Source of the DNA: Stenotrophomonas rhizophila
GTDB lineage: Bacteria > Pseudomonadota > Gammaproteobacteria > Xanthomonadales > Xanthomonadaceae
Direction: 5' to 3'
Length of the DNA: 64,000 nucleotides
Assembly (NCBI RefSeq): GCF_000661955.1
Contig: NZ_CP007597.1
Span: 1,109,605-1,173,604 of the forward strand
Shown here one piece after another: positions 54,052 to 63,265 of this stretch. The notes below the pieces were generated by a model. It had not been told where the DNA came from and did not search any database. It worked only from the letters and a program-made list of their open reading frames with translations. The stretch's first letter is position 1, and each line of letters starts with the position of its first letter. The position numbers were made by a program, and so were the translations under genes.

Positions 54052-55440
54052 TCAGCGTGGCGACGCCACCGCGCGGTTGGACGACACGCCCTTGCGCTTG
54101 GTCGCCGGGGCGCCGTCTTCCACCATCAGGTTGTCGCTGCCGAAGTCGGTGTCCACATCCAGCCAGCGTTGGGTGGGCAGGCCCATGGCCTGGTCCAGCA
54201 CGGTCGGCAGCAGGCCGCTGGGCAGGCTGCTTTCGCCGTTCCACATGATGGCGATGCCCAGGTCGCGTTCGGGCACCAGCGCGACCAGGCCGCGATAGCC
54301 CTGCACGGCACCGGCGTGGAAAATCACCTCATGCCCGGCGTAGTCGAAGTTGCGCCAGCCCAGTGCATACCCGGCCGAGTGCAGGCGCTCGCGGCGCCAG
54401 CCCGAGCGCATCTCGCCGGGGGTGTTGATCAGGGTCGAGTGCAGCGTGGCCAGCAGCGGCGCAGGCAGCACGTCGGGACGGTGGCCGGTGTGGGCCAGCA
54501 GCCACTGCGCCATATCGCTGGCGCTGGCGTTGACGCCGGCTGCAGGCGCCAGACGGTAGTAGGTGGGCTTGGGGTTCAGCGACACCCAGCCGTTGCGGCT
54601 GCGCACGTGCGGGCGCGCCCAGCGCGAACTGGCCTGGATGCCGGCCAGGCCCAGGCTGGCGTCGTCCATGCCCAGCGGCTTGAACAGGCGGCGTTCCACC
54701 GACTGCTCGTAGAAGCTGCCGGAGGCGGCGTAGACCACGTCGCCGATCAGGCTGAAGGCCACGTTCTGGTAGGCATAGCAGTCACCCGGCAGGCACTTGA
54801 GCGAGGTCGAAGCCAGTTTGTGGGTGAGCGTGTAGTACTCGGCGTTGGCTTCCACGTCGCGGTCGTACGCGTTGTACGGCAGGCCCACGCGGTGGCTGAG
54901 CAGGTCGGCCACGGTCAGGCGTTCGGTGGCCTCCGGCGAGCTCAGCTGGAAGCCGGGCACGTAGTCGGTGACCTTGCTGTCCCAGCGCAGCGTGCCGTCG
55001 TTGACCAGCAGGCCGGCCATGGTGCCGGCGAAGGCCTTGGACAGCGATGCCAGGCGGAACACGGTGTGCGCATCGACCATCTGCGGGTTGTTGACGTCGG
55101 TGACGCCGTAGCCGCGCGCGCTGAGCACGCGGCCGCCCTGGACGATGGCCACGGCCATGCCGGGCACGCGCTCGCCGTAGGTCAGCTGCTGGGCCATGGC
55201 TTCGATCGCGGCCACGTTGAAGCCCTGTGCCGGCGGCAGCACCTGCACATTCGCGGACGTGGTGCGATAGGCGGCCGGCTGGGTGTGCGCGATCGTCGCG
55301 GTGTTTTCGATGTTGACCGGGAAGGCGCCCGGCGCAGCACTGGGCGTCTGTGCAGTAGACGACATGGCGATGGGCATCAACATGCCCAGCAACCCGGTGG
55401 CCGCCGAACGGATCGGGCGACGCCTGCTGTTCTGATTCAT
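54052..55440 (-). CDS. beta-lactamase-fold serine hydrolase (class C-like)
   Basis: A 462-residue exported protein. After a signal-like N-terminus (SAATGLLGMLMPIAMSSTAQ) the beta-lactamase/transpeptidase-like domain has FRLASLSKAFAG (SxxK nucleophile), CYAYQNVAF (YxN) and VIFHAGAVQG (HxG instead of KTG). This set is typical of esterase/peptidase members (EstB, LACTB or D-aminopeptidase type), not of true AmpC, where KTG is expected. Resistance to beta-lactams is therefore not implied. The start at 55440 begins MNQNSRRRP; a longer frame upstream lacks signal features. Confidence 0.87.
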   Translation of the reverse strand: MNQNSRRRPIRSAATGLLGMLMPIAMSSTAQTPSAAPGAFPVNIENTATIAHTQPAAYRTTSANVQVLPPAQGFNVAAIEAMAQQLTYGERVPGMAVAIVQGGRVLSARGYGVTDVNNPQMVDAHTVFRLASLSKAFAGTMAGLLVNDGTLRWDSKVTDYVPGFQLSSPEATERLTVADLLSHRVGLPYNAYDRDVEANAEYYTLTHKLASTSLKCLPGDCYAYQNVAFSLIGDVVYAASGSFYEQSVERRLFKPLGMDDASLGLAGIQASSRWARPHVRSRNGWVSLNPKPTYYRLAPAAGVNASASDMAQWLLAHTGHRPDVLPAPLLATLHSTLINTPGEMRSGWRRERLHSAGYALGWRNFDYAGHEVIFHAGAVQGYRGLVALVPERDLGIAIMWNGESSLPSGLLPTVLDQAMGLPTQRWLDVDTDFGSDNLMVEDGAPATKRKGVSSNRAVASPR

Positions 55441-55593
55441 CGTTCTGGACCCGTGCGCAACTGCTGTGCGTGATTCTAGCGCTGCTTTTCCTGATTGCAC
55501 AAACCAAGCGAAGATGAATGCGTATCTGGTTGAAAAGGCGCGGTTTTTGCATCCGTTGCGTGCGCCCTGCCAGCGCCGGCGGCGCAGCCCTGT

Positions 55594-57198
55594 TCAGCTT
55601 GCCCCGGACGCCTTGATGATCCACTGCGCGGCGCGTTCGGCCAGCATGATGGTGGGTGCGTTGGTATTGCCGCTGACCAGGCGGGGCATCACCGACGCGT
55701 CCACCACGCGAAGACCGCGCACGCCGCGCACGCGCAGTTGCGGGTCGACCACGGCGTCGGCATGGGTGCCCATCGCGCAGGTGCCCACCGGGTGGTAGAT
55801 GGTCTCGGCCTTGGCGCGGATGAAGGCCTCCAGCGCCGCCTCGTCCAGGTCCTGGCGCGGCGGGAAGATCGGCGCCCCGCGCCAGCGGTCGAACGCCGGC
55901 TGGCGCAGGATCTCGGCCGACATCCGCACGCATGCCTTCATCATCGCCAGATCCGCCCCCTCGGCGTCACTGAGGTAGTTGGCCTGGATCCGCGGCGGCG
56001 AGGCGGGGTTGGCATCGCGCAGACTGATCCGGCCCCGGCTGCGCGGGTGCAGGGCACACGCATGCAGCGTGTAGCCGTCGCCCGCCAGGCGGTGGCGGCC
56101 GTGGTTGTCCAGCATCGCCGGCACGAAGTGGAACTGCACGTCGGCGCGTGCATCGCCGGCCAGCGGTGAGCGGGCGAAGCCACCGGCTTCGGCGATGTTG
56201 CTGGTGCCGGCGCCGCGGCGGCCACGCAGGAAGTAGTCGAAGGCGATCCGCGCCTGGTTGCTGCGGTCGTAGCTCACGCCCGGATGGGTATGCACCAGCG
56301 TGCAGATGTCCAGGTGGTCCTGCAGGTTCGCACCCACGCCCGGCAGGTCGGCACGCACGTCGATGCCCTGCGCGCGCAGCGGGGCGGCCGCGCCGATGCC
56401 CGACAGCATCAGCAGCTGCGGCGAGTGCACCGCACCGGCGCTGAGGATCACCTCGGCGCTGGCCGCGGCATGCCGATGCCGGCGACCGTGGCGGAAATAC
56501 ACCCCCGTGGCGGTGTCGCCATCGAAGCCCAGCGCGGTGGCATGCGCGCCGGTGAGCACGGTGAGGTTGCGCCGGGCACGGGCCGGGTGCAGGTAGGCGG
56601 TCGCGCTGGAGCACCGCGCGCCATCGCGCTGGGTGACCTGGTACAGGCCCACCCCGAGCTGCCCGGCGCCGTTGAAGTCGTCGTTGCGCGCATGCCCGGC
56701 CTGCACGCCAGCGTCGAGGAACGCGTCGGAGAGCGGGTTGTGGTGGCGCAGGTCGGCGACCGACAACGGGCCGGCGTCGCCGTGCAGGGTGCTGCCGCCG
56801 CGGCTGTTGGCTTCGCTGTACAGGAACCACGGCAGCACCTGCGCCCACCCCCAGCCCTCGGCGCCGTCGGCGGCCCAGCCGTCGTAGTCGGCGGGTACGC
56901 CGCGCACATAGCACATCGCGTTGATCGCACTGGAACCGCCCAGCACCTTGCCACGCGGCCACCACAGCCGGCGGCCTGCCAGGGCCGGCTCAGCGTCGGT
57001 GTCCAGGTTCCAGTTGATGCGGCGGTTGTTGACCAGCCGCGCCAATCCGGCCGGCATGTGGATGAACGGGTTGCGGTCGCGCGGACCGGCTTCCAGCAGC
57101 AGCACGCGGCAACGCGGGTCGGCGCTGAGCCGGTTGGCCAGCACGCAGCCGGCCGACCCTGCGCCGACGATGATGTAGTCGTACGTGTCCGTCCCCAC
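55594..57198 (-). CDS. GMC family FAD-dependent oxidoreductase
   Basis: A 534-residue glucose-methanol-choline oxidoreductase. DYIIVGAGSAGCVLANRLS is the FAD-binding Rossmann motif, and RGKVLGGSSAINAM is PROSITE GMC signature 1. GAVHSPQLLMLSGIG is signature 2, and YHPVGTCAMG carries the catalytic His near the C-terminus, with a second catalytic residue in SGNTNAPTIMLAERAA. It resembles choline/alcohol dehydrogenases (BetA, AlkJ), but the substrate is open; no betB or betI gene is next to it. The start is GTG at 57198. Confidence 0.9.
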   Translation of the reverse strand: MGTDTYDYIIVGAGSAGCVLANRLSADPRCRVLLLEAGPRDRNPFIHMPAGLARLVNNRRINWNLDTDAEPALAGRRLWWPRGKVLGGSSAINAMCYVRGVPADYDGWAADGAEGWGWAQVLPWFLYSEANSRGGSTLHGDAGPLSVADLRHHNPLSDAFLDAGVQAGHARNDDFNGAGQLGVGLYQVTQRDGARCSSATAYLHPARARRNLTVLTGAHATALGFDGDTATGVYFRHGRRHRHAAASAEVILSAGAVHSPQLLMLSGIGAAAPLRAQGIDVRADLPGVGANLQDHLDICTLVHTHPGVSYDRSNQARIAFDYFLRGRRGAGTSNIAEAGGFARSPLAGDARADVQFHFVPAMLDNHGRHRLAGDGYTLHACALHPRSRGRISLRDANPASPPRIQANYLSDAEGADLAMMKACVRMSAEILRQPAFDRWRGAPIFPPRQDLDEAALEAFIRAKAETIYHPVGTCAMGTHADAVVDPQLRVRGVRGLRVVDASVMPRLVSGNTNAPTIMLAERAAQWIIKASGAS

Positions 57199-57404
57199 GG
57201 CTGGCGGCCCCTTCGATAGGTAGCCCCGAGCATAGGGCAGCGCGGCCCGTGGCGGGGCAACGCGACCATGGCTACGCAGCGTTGCGCGGATGAGGGGCGC
57301 TGCTACTGGCGATGTTGCGGTGCATCGTTTACCTTGCGCGCTTTCCTGCCCGGAGTTTCCACGATGCCGCCGTTGTCACGCCGCCCGAACCGGGAGTGGG
57401 TGCG

Positions 57405-58739
57405 ATGAGTGCTGCAGCAACGGCCCCGGTGCGGCCGGGGCTGCGCGGGGCGCTGCGGCAGTCGCCGCCGCTGATCTGGGCGTGCGTGTACTTCTTCTGC
57501 CTGCTCAGCGGCTACTACGTGCTGCGCCCGGTGCGTGAGGCGATGGCCGCCTCGGCCGACGCGCAGGCGGTGTTCCCGCCCGTGCTGATCGACTGGTTCA
57601 GCGCACACGGCATCGCGATGCAGGACTTCGTGCTGCAGTTCCTGTTCACCGGTGTGTTCCTGATCATGCTGGTGCTGCAGCCGCTGTATGGCGCGGTGGT
57701 CAGCCGCTACGCGCGGCGGGTGTTCCTGCCGGCGGTGTATGGCTTCTTCATCGTCTGCCTGCTGGGCTTCTACCTGATGTTCGACAGCGGCGTGCCGGGG
57801 CGCGGCATGGCGTTCTTCTTCTGGGCCGCGGTGTTCAACCTGTTTGCGGTGGCGGTGTTCTGGAGCTTCATGGCCGACGTGTTCTCCAACGCCCAGGCGC
57901 GCGCGGTGTACGGCTACATCGGGGCGGCCGGCACCCTCGGCGCGTTCCTGGGGCCGATCATCACCGCGGCGCTGGTGCAGCGGGTCGGGATCGCCAATCT
58001 GATGCTGGTCTCGGCCGGCTTCCTGAGCGCCTGCCTGGTGTGCATCTGGCGGCTGCGGTTGTGGGCGGTGGCGCGCGAGCAGGAGCAGCAGCTGGCCTCC
58101 GGTGAAACGCCGATGGGCGGCAGCGTGCTCGATGGCCTGAAGCTGATCGCGCGTGAGCCGCTGCTGCGCTGGCTGGCGGTGCTGGTGCTGTTCGGGGTGG
58201 GGGTGGGCACGCTGCTGTACAACGAGCAGGCCGCGATCGCCCGCCAGTTCTATCCGGACGAGGCGGCGCGGACCGCGTTCTATTCGCAGATCGACCTGGC
58301 CGTGAACGCGCTGACCCTGGTACTGCAGCTGGGCCTGACCCGGTGGCTGCTGTCGCGCCACGGCATCGCGCCGGCCCTGCTGATTCCCGGCGTGGCGATC
58401 ATCTTCGGCTTCCTGCTGCTGGCCGCCTGGCCGTTGGCGCTGATGGTGGCGATCGTGCAGGTGATGACCCGCGCCAGCGAGTTCTCGCTGGCCAAGCCCG
58501 CGCGCGAAACGATCTACACCCGGGTGGACCGCCAGTGGCGCTACAAGGCCGGCGCGGCGATCGACACGGTGGTCTACCGCGGGGCCGACCTGACCTTCGC
58601 CTGGGTGCACAAGGGGCTGTCGCTGTTCGGGTCGCACGCGGTGTTCGCCGGGGGCGTGGTGGTTGCTGGCTGCATGACGGCCGCGGCCATCGGCCTGCTG
58701 CACGAAGAAAAGAAGCTGCCGGGCGAGCGCCCGGAGTAA
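57405..58739 (+). CDS. NTP/NDP-exchange-transporter-like membrane protein
   Basis: A 444-residue membrane protein with about 11-12 hydrophobic helices. The N-terminal LIWACVYFFCLLSGYYVLRPVREAMAAS, with a charged RPVRE after helix 1, and the later VFNLFAVAVFWSFMADVFSNAQARAVYGYIGAAGTLGAFLGP resemble the ATP/ADP translocase-like family (COG3202) found in many free-living bacteria as well as in obligate intracellular ones. An ordinary MFS permease is the alternative. The substrate is unknown. The ATG at 57405 gives a normal short N-terminus. The next gene follows at 29 bp. Confidence 0.7.
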   Translation: MSAAATAPVRPGLRGALRQSPPLIWACVYFFCLLSGYYVLRPVREAMAASADAQAVFPPVLIDWFSAHGIAMQDFVLQFLFTGVFLIMLVLQPLYGAVVSRYARRVFLPAVYGFFIVCLLGFYLMFDSGVPGRGMAFFFWAAVFNLFAVAVFWSFMADVFSNAQARAVYGYIGAAGTLGAFLGPIITAALVQRVGIANLMLVSAGFLSACLVCIWRLRLWAVAREQEQQLASGETPMGGSVLDGLKLIAREPLLRWLAVLVLFGVGVGTLLYNEQAAIARQFYPDEAARTAFYSQIDLAVNALTLVLQLGLTRWLLSRHGIAPALLIPGVAIIFGFLLLAAWPLALMVAIVQVMTRASEFSLAKPARETIYTRVDRQWRYKAGAAIDTVVYRGADLTFAWVHKGLSLFGSHAVFAGGVVVAGCMTAAAIGLLHEEKKLPGERPE

Positions 58740-58768
58740 GCTTCATCGACCCTCTTCAAGGCCTGCCC

Positions 58769-59125
58769 ATGTACTGGACCGCACTGACCCTGACCCTGCT
58801 GGTCGCCCTGCTGCACGTGTATTTCCTCGTGCTGGAAATGTTCCTGTGGACCAAGCCGTTGGGGTTGAAGACCTTCCGCAACACGCCGGAAAAGGCCGAA
58901 ACCACCCGCGTGCTGGCCGCCAACCAGGGGCTCTACAACGGCTTCCTCGCCGCCGGGCTGTTCTGGGGGCTGTTCGACCACCTGCCGATGCTGGTCAACT
59001 TCATGCTGGGCTGCGTGATCGTGGCCGGCTGCTACGGCGCCTACAGCGTCAACAAGCGCATCTTCTTCATCCAGGCCGTGCCGGCGATCCTGGCCGTGGC
59101 CGCGTGGTGGATGGTCCCCGCCTGA
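58769..59125 (+). CDS. DUF1304 membrane protein
   Basis: A 118-residue protein with four hydrophobic helices. LLHVYFLVLEMFLWTKP, LAANQGLYNGFLAAGLFWG and IFFIQAVPAILAVAAWW match the DUF1304 pattern (a conserved membrane ExxxW and NQGLYNGFLA). Function is unknown. It lies 29 bp after the transporter gene and is probably co-transcribed with it. A GTAG palindrome begins 8 bp after the stop. Confidence 0.9.
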   Translation: MYWTALTLTLLVALLHVYFLVLEMFLWTKPLGLKTFRNTPEKAETTRVLAANQGLYNGFLAAGLFWGLFDHLPMLVNFMLGCVIVAGCYGAYSVNKRIFFIQAVPAILAVAAWWMVPA

Positions 59126-59133
59126 CCCCTGCG

Positions 59134-59156
59134 GTAGAGCCACCCCATGGGTGGCT
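59134..59156. repeat. SMAG-like palindrome
   Basis: GTAG followed by AGCCACCC-CAT-GGGTGGCT, a single unit between convergent genes. Confidence 0.8.
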
Positions 59157-59168
59157 GCGCGGCACCAA

Positions 59169-59639
59169 TCAGCGCTTGACCGGTGACACCCACATGGCGA
59201 TCCGCGCCTGGAACACGGCCGTGCCGGCGTCGTCACACACCTGCACATTCACTGGCAGCGCATAGCCGGCCTCGGCGGCCACGATCGGCTGCTCCGGCGT
59301 GGCCACGGCATGCTGTGTGCCCGTTGCCTTGGCCAGGTACTGCACCTCCATGCCCTTGGGGATCCAGCGCATGCCCTTGGGCAGCGAGGCAGCGACCATC
59401 AGCCCCGCGGTGAGCTCGGCCAGATTGCACAGCGCGATCGCGTGCACGGTGCCGATATGGTTGGTGACCTTGCGCCGGTGCGCGATGCGCCCTTCGCAAC
59501 GGCCGGGCTCGAGCAGGGTGATGCGCGGGGCGATGCTGGCGAAGTAGGGCGCCTTGAAACACACCGCGCGGGAAAACAGCCAGCTGCCGGCAGGCCAGCG
59601 CTGCATGCGGCGATACAGATTCAACAGGGGAACGGACAT
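59169..59639 (-). CDS. hotdog-fold thioesterase-like protein (DUF4442 type)
   Basis: A 156-residue hotdog protein. NHIGTVHAIALCNLAELTAGLMV is the helix-and-loop typical of PaaI/DUF4442 proteins, with His and Glu where thioesterases place catalytic residues. MRWIPKGMEVQYLAKATGT is the next strand. It may hydrolyse acyl-CoA, which fits the neighbouring acyl-CoA dehydrogenase, but the substrate is inferred. It is separated from fadE by a terminator, so it is a distinct transcript. Confidence 0.8.
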   Translation of the reverse strand: MSVPLLNLYRRMQRWPAGSWLFSRAVCFKAPYFASIAPRITLLEPGRCEGRIAHRRKVTNHIGTVHAIALCNLAELTAGLMVAASLPKGMRWIPKGMEVQYLAKATGTQHAVATPEQPIVAAEAGYALPVNVQVCDDAGTAVFQARIAMWVSPVKR

Positions 59640-59650
59640 GGACGCCTCTC

Positions 59651-59679
59651 AAAAAAACGGCGGACCGAAGTCCGCCGTT
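59651..59679 (-). terminator. intrinsic terminator of the hydrolase-fadE operon
   Basis: On the minus strand ACGGCGGAC-TTCG-GTCCGCCGT forms a 9-bp stem with a stable TTCG loop, followed by a T-run. Confidence 0.93.
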
Positions 59680-59701
59680 GTGGGTTACGTTGCTGCGTCG
59701 A

Positions 59702-62182
59702 TCACGCCGCTTCCTGCGACTGTGCGTCCTTGCGCTCGCGGTCGTAGTAACCGGCCGAGCGCAGTTCGTGCGGATCGAAATCGTCCACGGTGATGGTTTC
59801 CAGGGTGAGCGCGCGCAGCTCTTCGAGCAGGGTGCGTTCGTCCTGGGTAATCACGCCTTCGGCAACCGCTTCATCCAGCTGGGTGGTGAAGTCCAGGGCT
59901 TCGATGCCCTTGGTCTTGACCGCCTTGATGAACTTGCGCTCGACCGGCTCGGCCATGATCGCCTTGGACAGGTAGCTGTTGATGCGGCCGCCCGGGTTGT
60001 TCTCGCACGGGGTCAGGAACACGCCACTGGCCAGACGGTCGCGGGCTTCGTTGGGTGCCATCAGCAGCGCGGCCACGCGGTGGCCCAGGCGGTCGCCCGG
60101 GGCCTCGGCACGGCGGCCGAACGGGAAGATCAGCAGCCACATCAGCCAGCCGATCGGACGGATCGGGAAGTTGCGCAACGCCGCCGACAGCGACGTTTCG
60201 ATCGTGTGCACGCTGTCATGGAAGGCCCAGGCCAGCAGCGGCTGGTCGGCCACCGGCGCGCCTTCGTCGTGGTAGCGCTTGAGCATGGCGCTGGTCATGT
60301 AGATGTGGCTCAGCACATCGCCCAGGCGGCCGGACAGCGATTCCTTGAACTTCAGCTTGCCGCCGAGGGTCATCATCGAGATGTCGGCCATCAGCGCCAG
60401 GTTCGCCGAGTAACGGTCCAGCTTGCGGAAATAGCGGCGGGTGTAGGCATCGCCCGGGGCGGCACCGAAGCGCGCGCCGGTCAGGCCGAACCAGAACGAA
60501 CGCACGGCGTTGGAGATGCCGAAGCGGATGTGGCCGAACAGGCTGCGGTCGAACTCCTGCAGGCCGGCACGGGTGTCCGGATCCTGCGCGGCCTTCATTT
60601 CCTTCAGCACCCACGGGTGGCAGAGGATCGCACCCTGGCCGAAGATCAGCAGGCTGCGGGTCATGATGTTGGCACCTTCCACCGTGATGGCGATCGGCGC
60701 GGCCTGCCAGCTGCGGCCGGCGAAGTTGCGCGGCCCCAGGATGATGCCCTTGCCGCCGATCACATCCATCATGTCCGAGATCACTTCACGGCTCATGGTG
60801 GTGCAGTGGTACTTGGCAATCGCCGACGGCACCGACGGCACGTCGCCGCGGTCCACCGCAGCAGCCGTGGCCTGGCACAGCGCGCTGATCGCATAGGCCT
60901 TGCCGCCGATGCGCGCCAGTGCTTCTTCCACGCCCTCGAAGCGGCCGACCGACAGGCCGAACTGCTTGCGGATGCGCGCGTAGGCACCGGTCACCACCGC
61001 GCCGGCCTTGGCACCGCCACTGGCGGTGGACGGCAGGGTGATCGAGCGGCCCACGGCCAGGCACTCGTTGAGCATGTTCCAGCCCTTGCCGGCCTTCTCG
61101 GCGCCGCCGATCAGCTGGGTCAGCGGGATGAAGACATCCTTGCCGCGGATCGGGCCGTTCTGGAAGGTCGAGTTGAGCGGGAAGTGGCGGCGGCCGATTT
61201 CCACGCCGGCGGTGTCACGCGGCAGCAGCGCCAGGGTGATGCCGATGTCGCGGGTGGTGCCGATCAGGCCGTCCGGATCGTACATGCGGAAGGCCAGGCC
61301 GATCAGCGTGGCCACCGGAGCCAGGGTGATGTAGCGCTTGTCGAAGGTGAGCTTGACGCCGAGCACCTGCTCGCCGTTCCACTCGCCCTTGCAGACGATG
61401 CCGTAATCGGGAATCGAGGTGGCGTCCGAGCCGGCGAACGGGCCGGTCAGGCCGAAGCAGGGCACTTCGCGGCCATCGGCCAGGCGCGGCAGGTACTGGT
61501 CCTTTTGCGCCTGGGTGCCGTAATGGTTGAGCAGTTCGCCCGGGCCGAGCGAGTTGGGCACGCCGACGGTGGAGCTGACCACGCTCGACACCGAGGCCAG
61601 CTTCTGGATCACCTTGTGGTGAGCCAGCGCGCTGAAGCCCAGACCGCCGTATTCCTTCGGAATGATCATGCCGAAGAACTTGTTCTTCTTGATGAAGCTC
61701 CACAGTTCCGGCGGCAGGTCGGCGTAGACGTGGGTGATTTCCCAGTCGTTGACCATTTTGCACAGCTCTTCGACCGGGCCATCCAGGAAGGCCTGTTCCT
61801 CGGCGGTGAGCTGCGGCTTGGGATAGTTCAGCAGGATGTTCCAGTCCGGGTCGCCGGTGAACAGCTCGCCTTCAAAGCCGACCGAGCCGGTTTCCAGCGC
61901 GATGCGCTCGGTCTGCGACAGCGGCGGCAGCACCTTGCGGAACACCTTCATCATCGGCGCGGTCAGCAGCGGCTTGCGGATGAAGGGCAGCAGCAGCGGC
62001 ACGGCGATGACCGCCACGATGGCCGCAGCAACGATGGTGGCGGTCTGGTTGATGTACGGGATGAACCAGCAGGCGGCCAGCAGCACCAGGCTGACGATCG
62101 TCCAGGTGATCAGCCGCATCCGGTGGTAGGCGACGATGGCGCCCGCCAGCAGGATGGCCAGGAAGGGAACGACAATGCTCAT
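59702..62182 (-). CDS. fadE: acyl-CoA dehydrogenase FadE
   Basis: An 826-residue FadE-type acyl-CoA dehydrogenase that starts beta-oxidation of fatty acids. Two N-terminal membrane helices (VVPFLAILLAGAIVAYH and VSLVLLAACWFIPYI) are followed by the dehydrogenase domain: GLTGPFAGSDATSIPDYG is the FAD/substrate strand, and SAGG-region equivalents lie further on. The long C-terminal extension (about residues 560-826) is typical of FadE as against short-chain enzymes. The start overlaps the upstream hydrolase stop by 4 nt, so the two are coupled and share the TetR-flanked promoter. Confidence 0.93.
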   Translation of the reverse strand: MSIVVPFLAILLAGAIVAYHRMRLITWTIVSLVLLAACWFIPYINQTATIVAAAIVAVIAVPLLLPFIRKPLLTAPMMKVFRKVLPPLSQTERIALETGSVGFEGELFTGDPDWNILLNYPKPQLTAEEQAFLDGPVEELCKMVNDWEITHVYADLPPELWSFIKKNKFFGMIIPKEYGGLGFSALAHHKVIQKLASVSSVVSSTVGVPNSLGPGELLNHYGTQAQKDQYLPRLADGREVPCFGLTGPFAGSDATSIPDYGIVCKGEWNGEQVLGVKLTFDKRYITLAPVATLIGLAFRMYDPDGLIGTTRDIGITLALLPRDTAGVEIGRRHFPLNSTFQNGPIRGKDVFIPLTQLIGGAEKAGKGWNMLNECLAVGRSITLPSTASGGAKAGAVVTGAYARIRKQFGLSVGRFEGVEEALARIGGKAYAISALCQATAAAVDRGDVPSVPSAIAKYHCTTMSREVISDMMDVIGGKGIILGPRNFAGRSWQAAPIAITVEGANIMTRSLLIFGQGAILCHPWVLKEMKAAQDPDTRAGLQEFDRSLFGHIRFGISNAVRSFWFGLTGARFGAAPGDAYTRRYFRKLDRYSANLALMADISMMTLGGKLKFKESLSGRLGDVLSHIYMTSAMLKRYHDEGAPVADQPLLAWAFHDSVHTIETSLSAALRNFPIRPIGWLMWLLIFPFGRRAEAPGDRLGHRVAALLMAPNEARDRLASGVFLTPCENNPGGRINSYLSKAIMAEPVERKFIKAVKTKGIEALDFTTQLDEAVAEGVITQDERTLLEELRALTLETITVDDFDPHELRSAGYYDRERKDAQSQEAA

Positions 62183-63099
62183 GAGCGTGCTCCGGTGACG
62201 TGCTCGGTAGTGGCGGACTGTGCAACGGCGGAGGCCGAGGGCAACACGTCCAGATAGTCCAACACAGTAGCGGTAAAGGCGTTGTTGTCATCACCGGCGA
62301 CCATATGGGTGGCCTCCGGCAACTGCACATGGCGCGCATGCGGCACCAACGCGAGGAATTCGGCCACCGTCTGCGGGGTGACCAGCGTGCTGCGCCCGCC
62401 GCTGACCAGCAGCAACGGGCATTTGACCTGGCGCGCCGCCTCGGCAAGCGCGTCCTGGTGCTGTTCGCTGTCGCGCGCCAGTTCGGCCACCAGGCGCGGG
62501 TCCCAATGCCAGCGCCAGCGGCCATGACCATCCTCGCGCAGCAGGGCGCGCAGCGAATCGTCGGACTTGCGCGGCCGATGCGGCATGTAGGCCGAGATCA
62601 CATCGGCGGCCTGCGCCAGCGAGGCGAAGCCGTCCGGATGGGCGGTCATGAACATCAGGATGCGTTCCACCCCGGCGGTGTCCCAGCGCGGGGTGATGTC
62701 CACCAGCACCATGGCCGAGAACAGGCCCGGCCAGCGCGATTCGGCGAGCAGCCCGAACAGCCCGCCCATCGAGGCGGCAACCAGGATCGGCGGCTGCGGC
62801 TGTTCGCCGGCCAGCACGATCAGGTCATCGGCGAACTGTTCGCCGTGGTAGGGCAGGTCGGCCGGGTTCCAGTCCGAGTCGCCATGGCCGCGCGCATCGT
62901 AGGCCAGGGTCTGGTAACCGGCGGCGGCGAGGGATTGTGCGGTGGACGTCCAGGCATGCCGGGTCTGGCCGAAGCCATGGGCGAACAGCACGGTGCCGCG
63001 GCGCCCGGGCGAGGTGCGGGTGGCGGCCAGCACGGCATCGTGCGCGCCGGTCAGTCGCTCATCGTCAACGCGGGGCAGGGTAGAAGAAGGAATGACCAT
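62179..63099 (-). CDS. alpha/beta-fold hydrolase
   Basis: A 306-residue alpha/beta hydrolase. TVLFAHGFGQTRHAW is the oxyanion loop and AYDARGHGDSDW the next strand. VAASMGGLFGLL places the nucleophile Ser in an ASMGG elbow, and a C-terminal THMVAGD carries the likely catalytic His. It could be a lipase, esterase or thioesterase feeding fatty acids or acyl-CoA to FadE. The ATG at 63099 has no clear ribosome-binding site and lies right at the predicted transcription start, so a leaderless mRNA is likely. A further in-frame upstream start exists but would lie beyond the -10. Confidence 0.86.
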   Translation of the reverse strand: MVIPSSTLPRVDDERLTGAHDAVLAATRTSPGRRGTVLFAHGFGQTRHAWTSTAQSLAAAGYQTLAYDARGHGDSDWNPADLPYHGEQFADDLIVLAGEQPQPPILVAASMGGLFGLLAESRWPGLFSAMVLVDITPRWDTAGVERILMFMTAHPDGFASLAQAADVISAYMPHRPRKSDDSLRALLREDGHGRWRWHWDPRLVAELARDSEQHQDALAEAARQVKCPLLLVSGGRSTLVTPQTVAEFLALVPHARHVQLPEATHMVAGDDNNAFTATVLDYLDVLPSASAVAQSATTEHVTGARS

Positions 63100-63113
63100 A
63101 CTCGCTAGTATGG
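63096..63113. promoter_or_regulatory. operator 1 over -10 and start codon
   Basis: CCATACT-CGCT-AGTATGG on the plus strand, a perfect 7+4+7 palindrome. It covers the likely -10 element and the ATG of the hydrolase gene. A TetR-type repressor is encoded divergently 153 bp away. Confidence 0.7.
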
Positions 63114-63134
63114 ACCTGCCCGTGGGCATGTCAA
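63107..63134 (-). promoter_or_regulatory. promoter of the hydrolase-fadE operon
   Basis: On the minus strand TTGACA (63134-63129) and CATACT (63112-63107) are separated by 16 bp. The start codon of the hydrolase gene begins 8 nt after the -10, so the mRNA would begin at or within a base of its ATG. Confidence 0.65.
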
Positions 63135-63149
63135 TACTTTGGGGTATGG
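63132..63149. promoter_or_regulatory. operator 2 over the -35 edge
   Basis: CAATACT-TTGG-GGTATGG, an imperfect copy of operator 1 with the same 7+4+7 geometry, centred 36 bp from it. It overlaps the -35 element. Confidence 0.6.
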
Positions 63150-63265
63150 AGGCCTGCCGCGGACCGCCGGAAGGGCGCCAAGTGCGCCACGGTGCGGGCG
63201 TTGGCGCGGGTCACGGCGTGCCATTTTGGCGGACACGGACCCCGGCGTATGGTTAAATCAACGCC

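Noticed and set aside
54052-55440. Beta-lactamase conferring drug resistance
   Set aside because: It has SxxK and YxN, but HxG replaces KTG and the overall pattern fits esterase/peptidase relatives. Resistance cannot be claimed.
55594-57198. Choline dehydrogenase betA
   Set aside because: The GMC signatures are clear, but no betB, betI or choline transporter gene is adjacent, so the substrate was left open.
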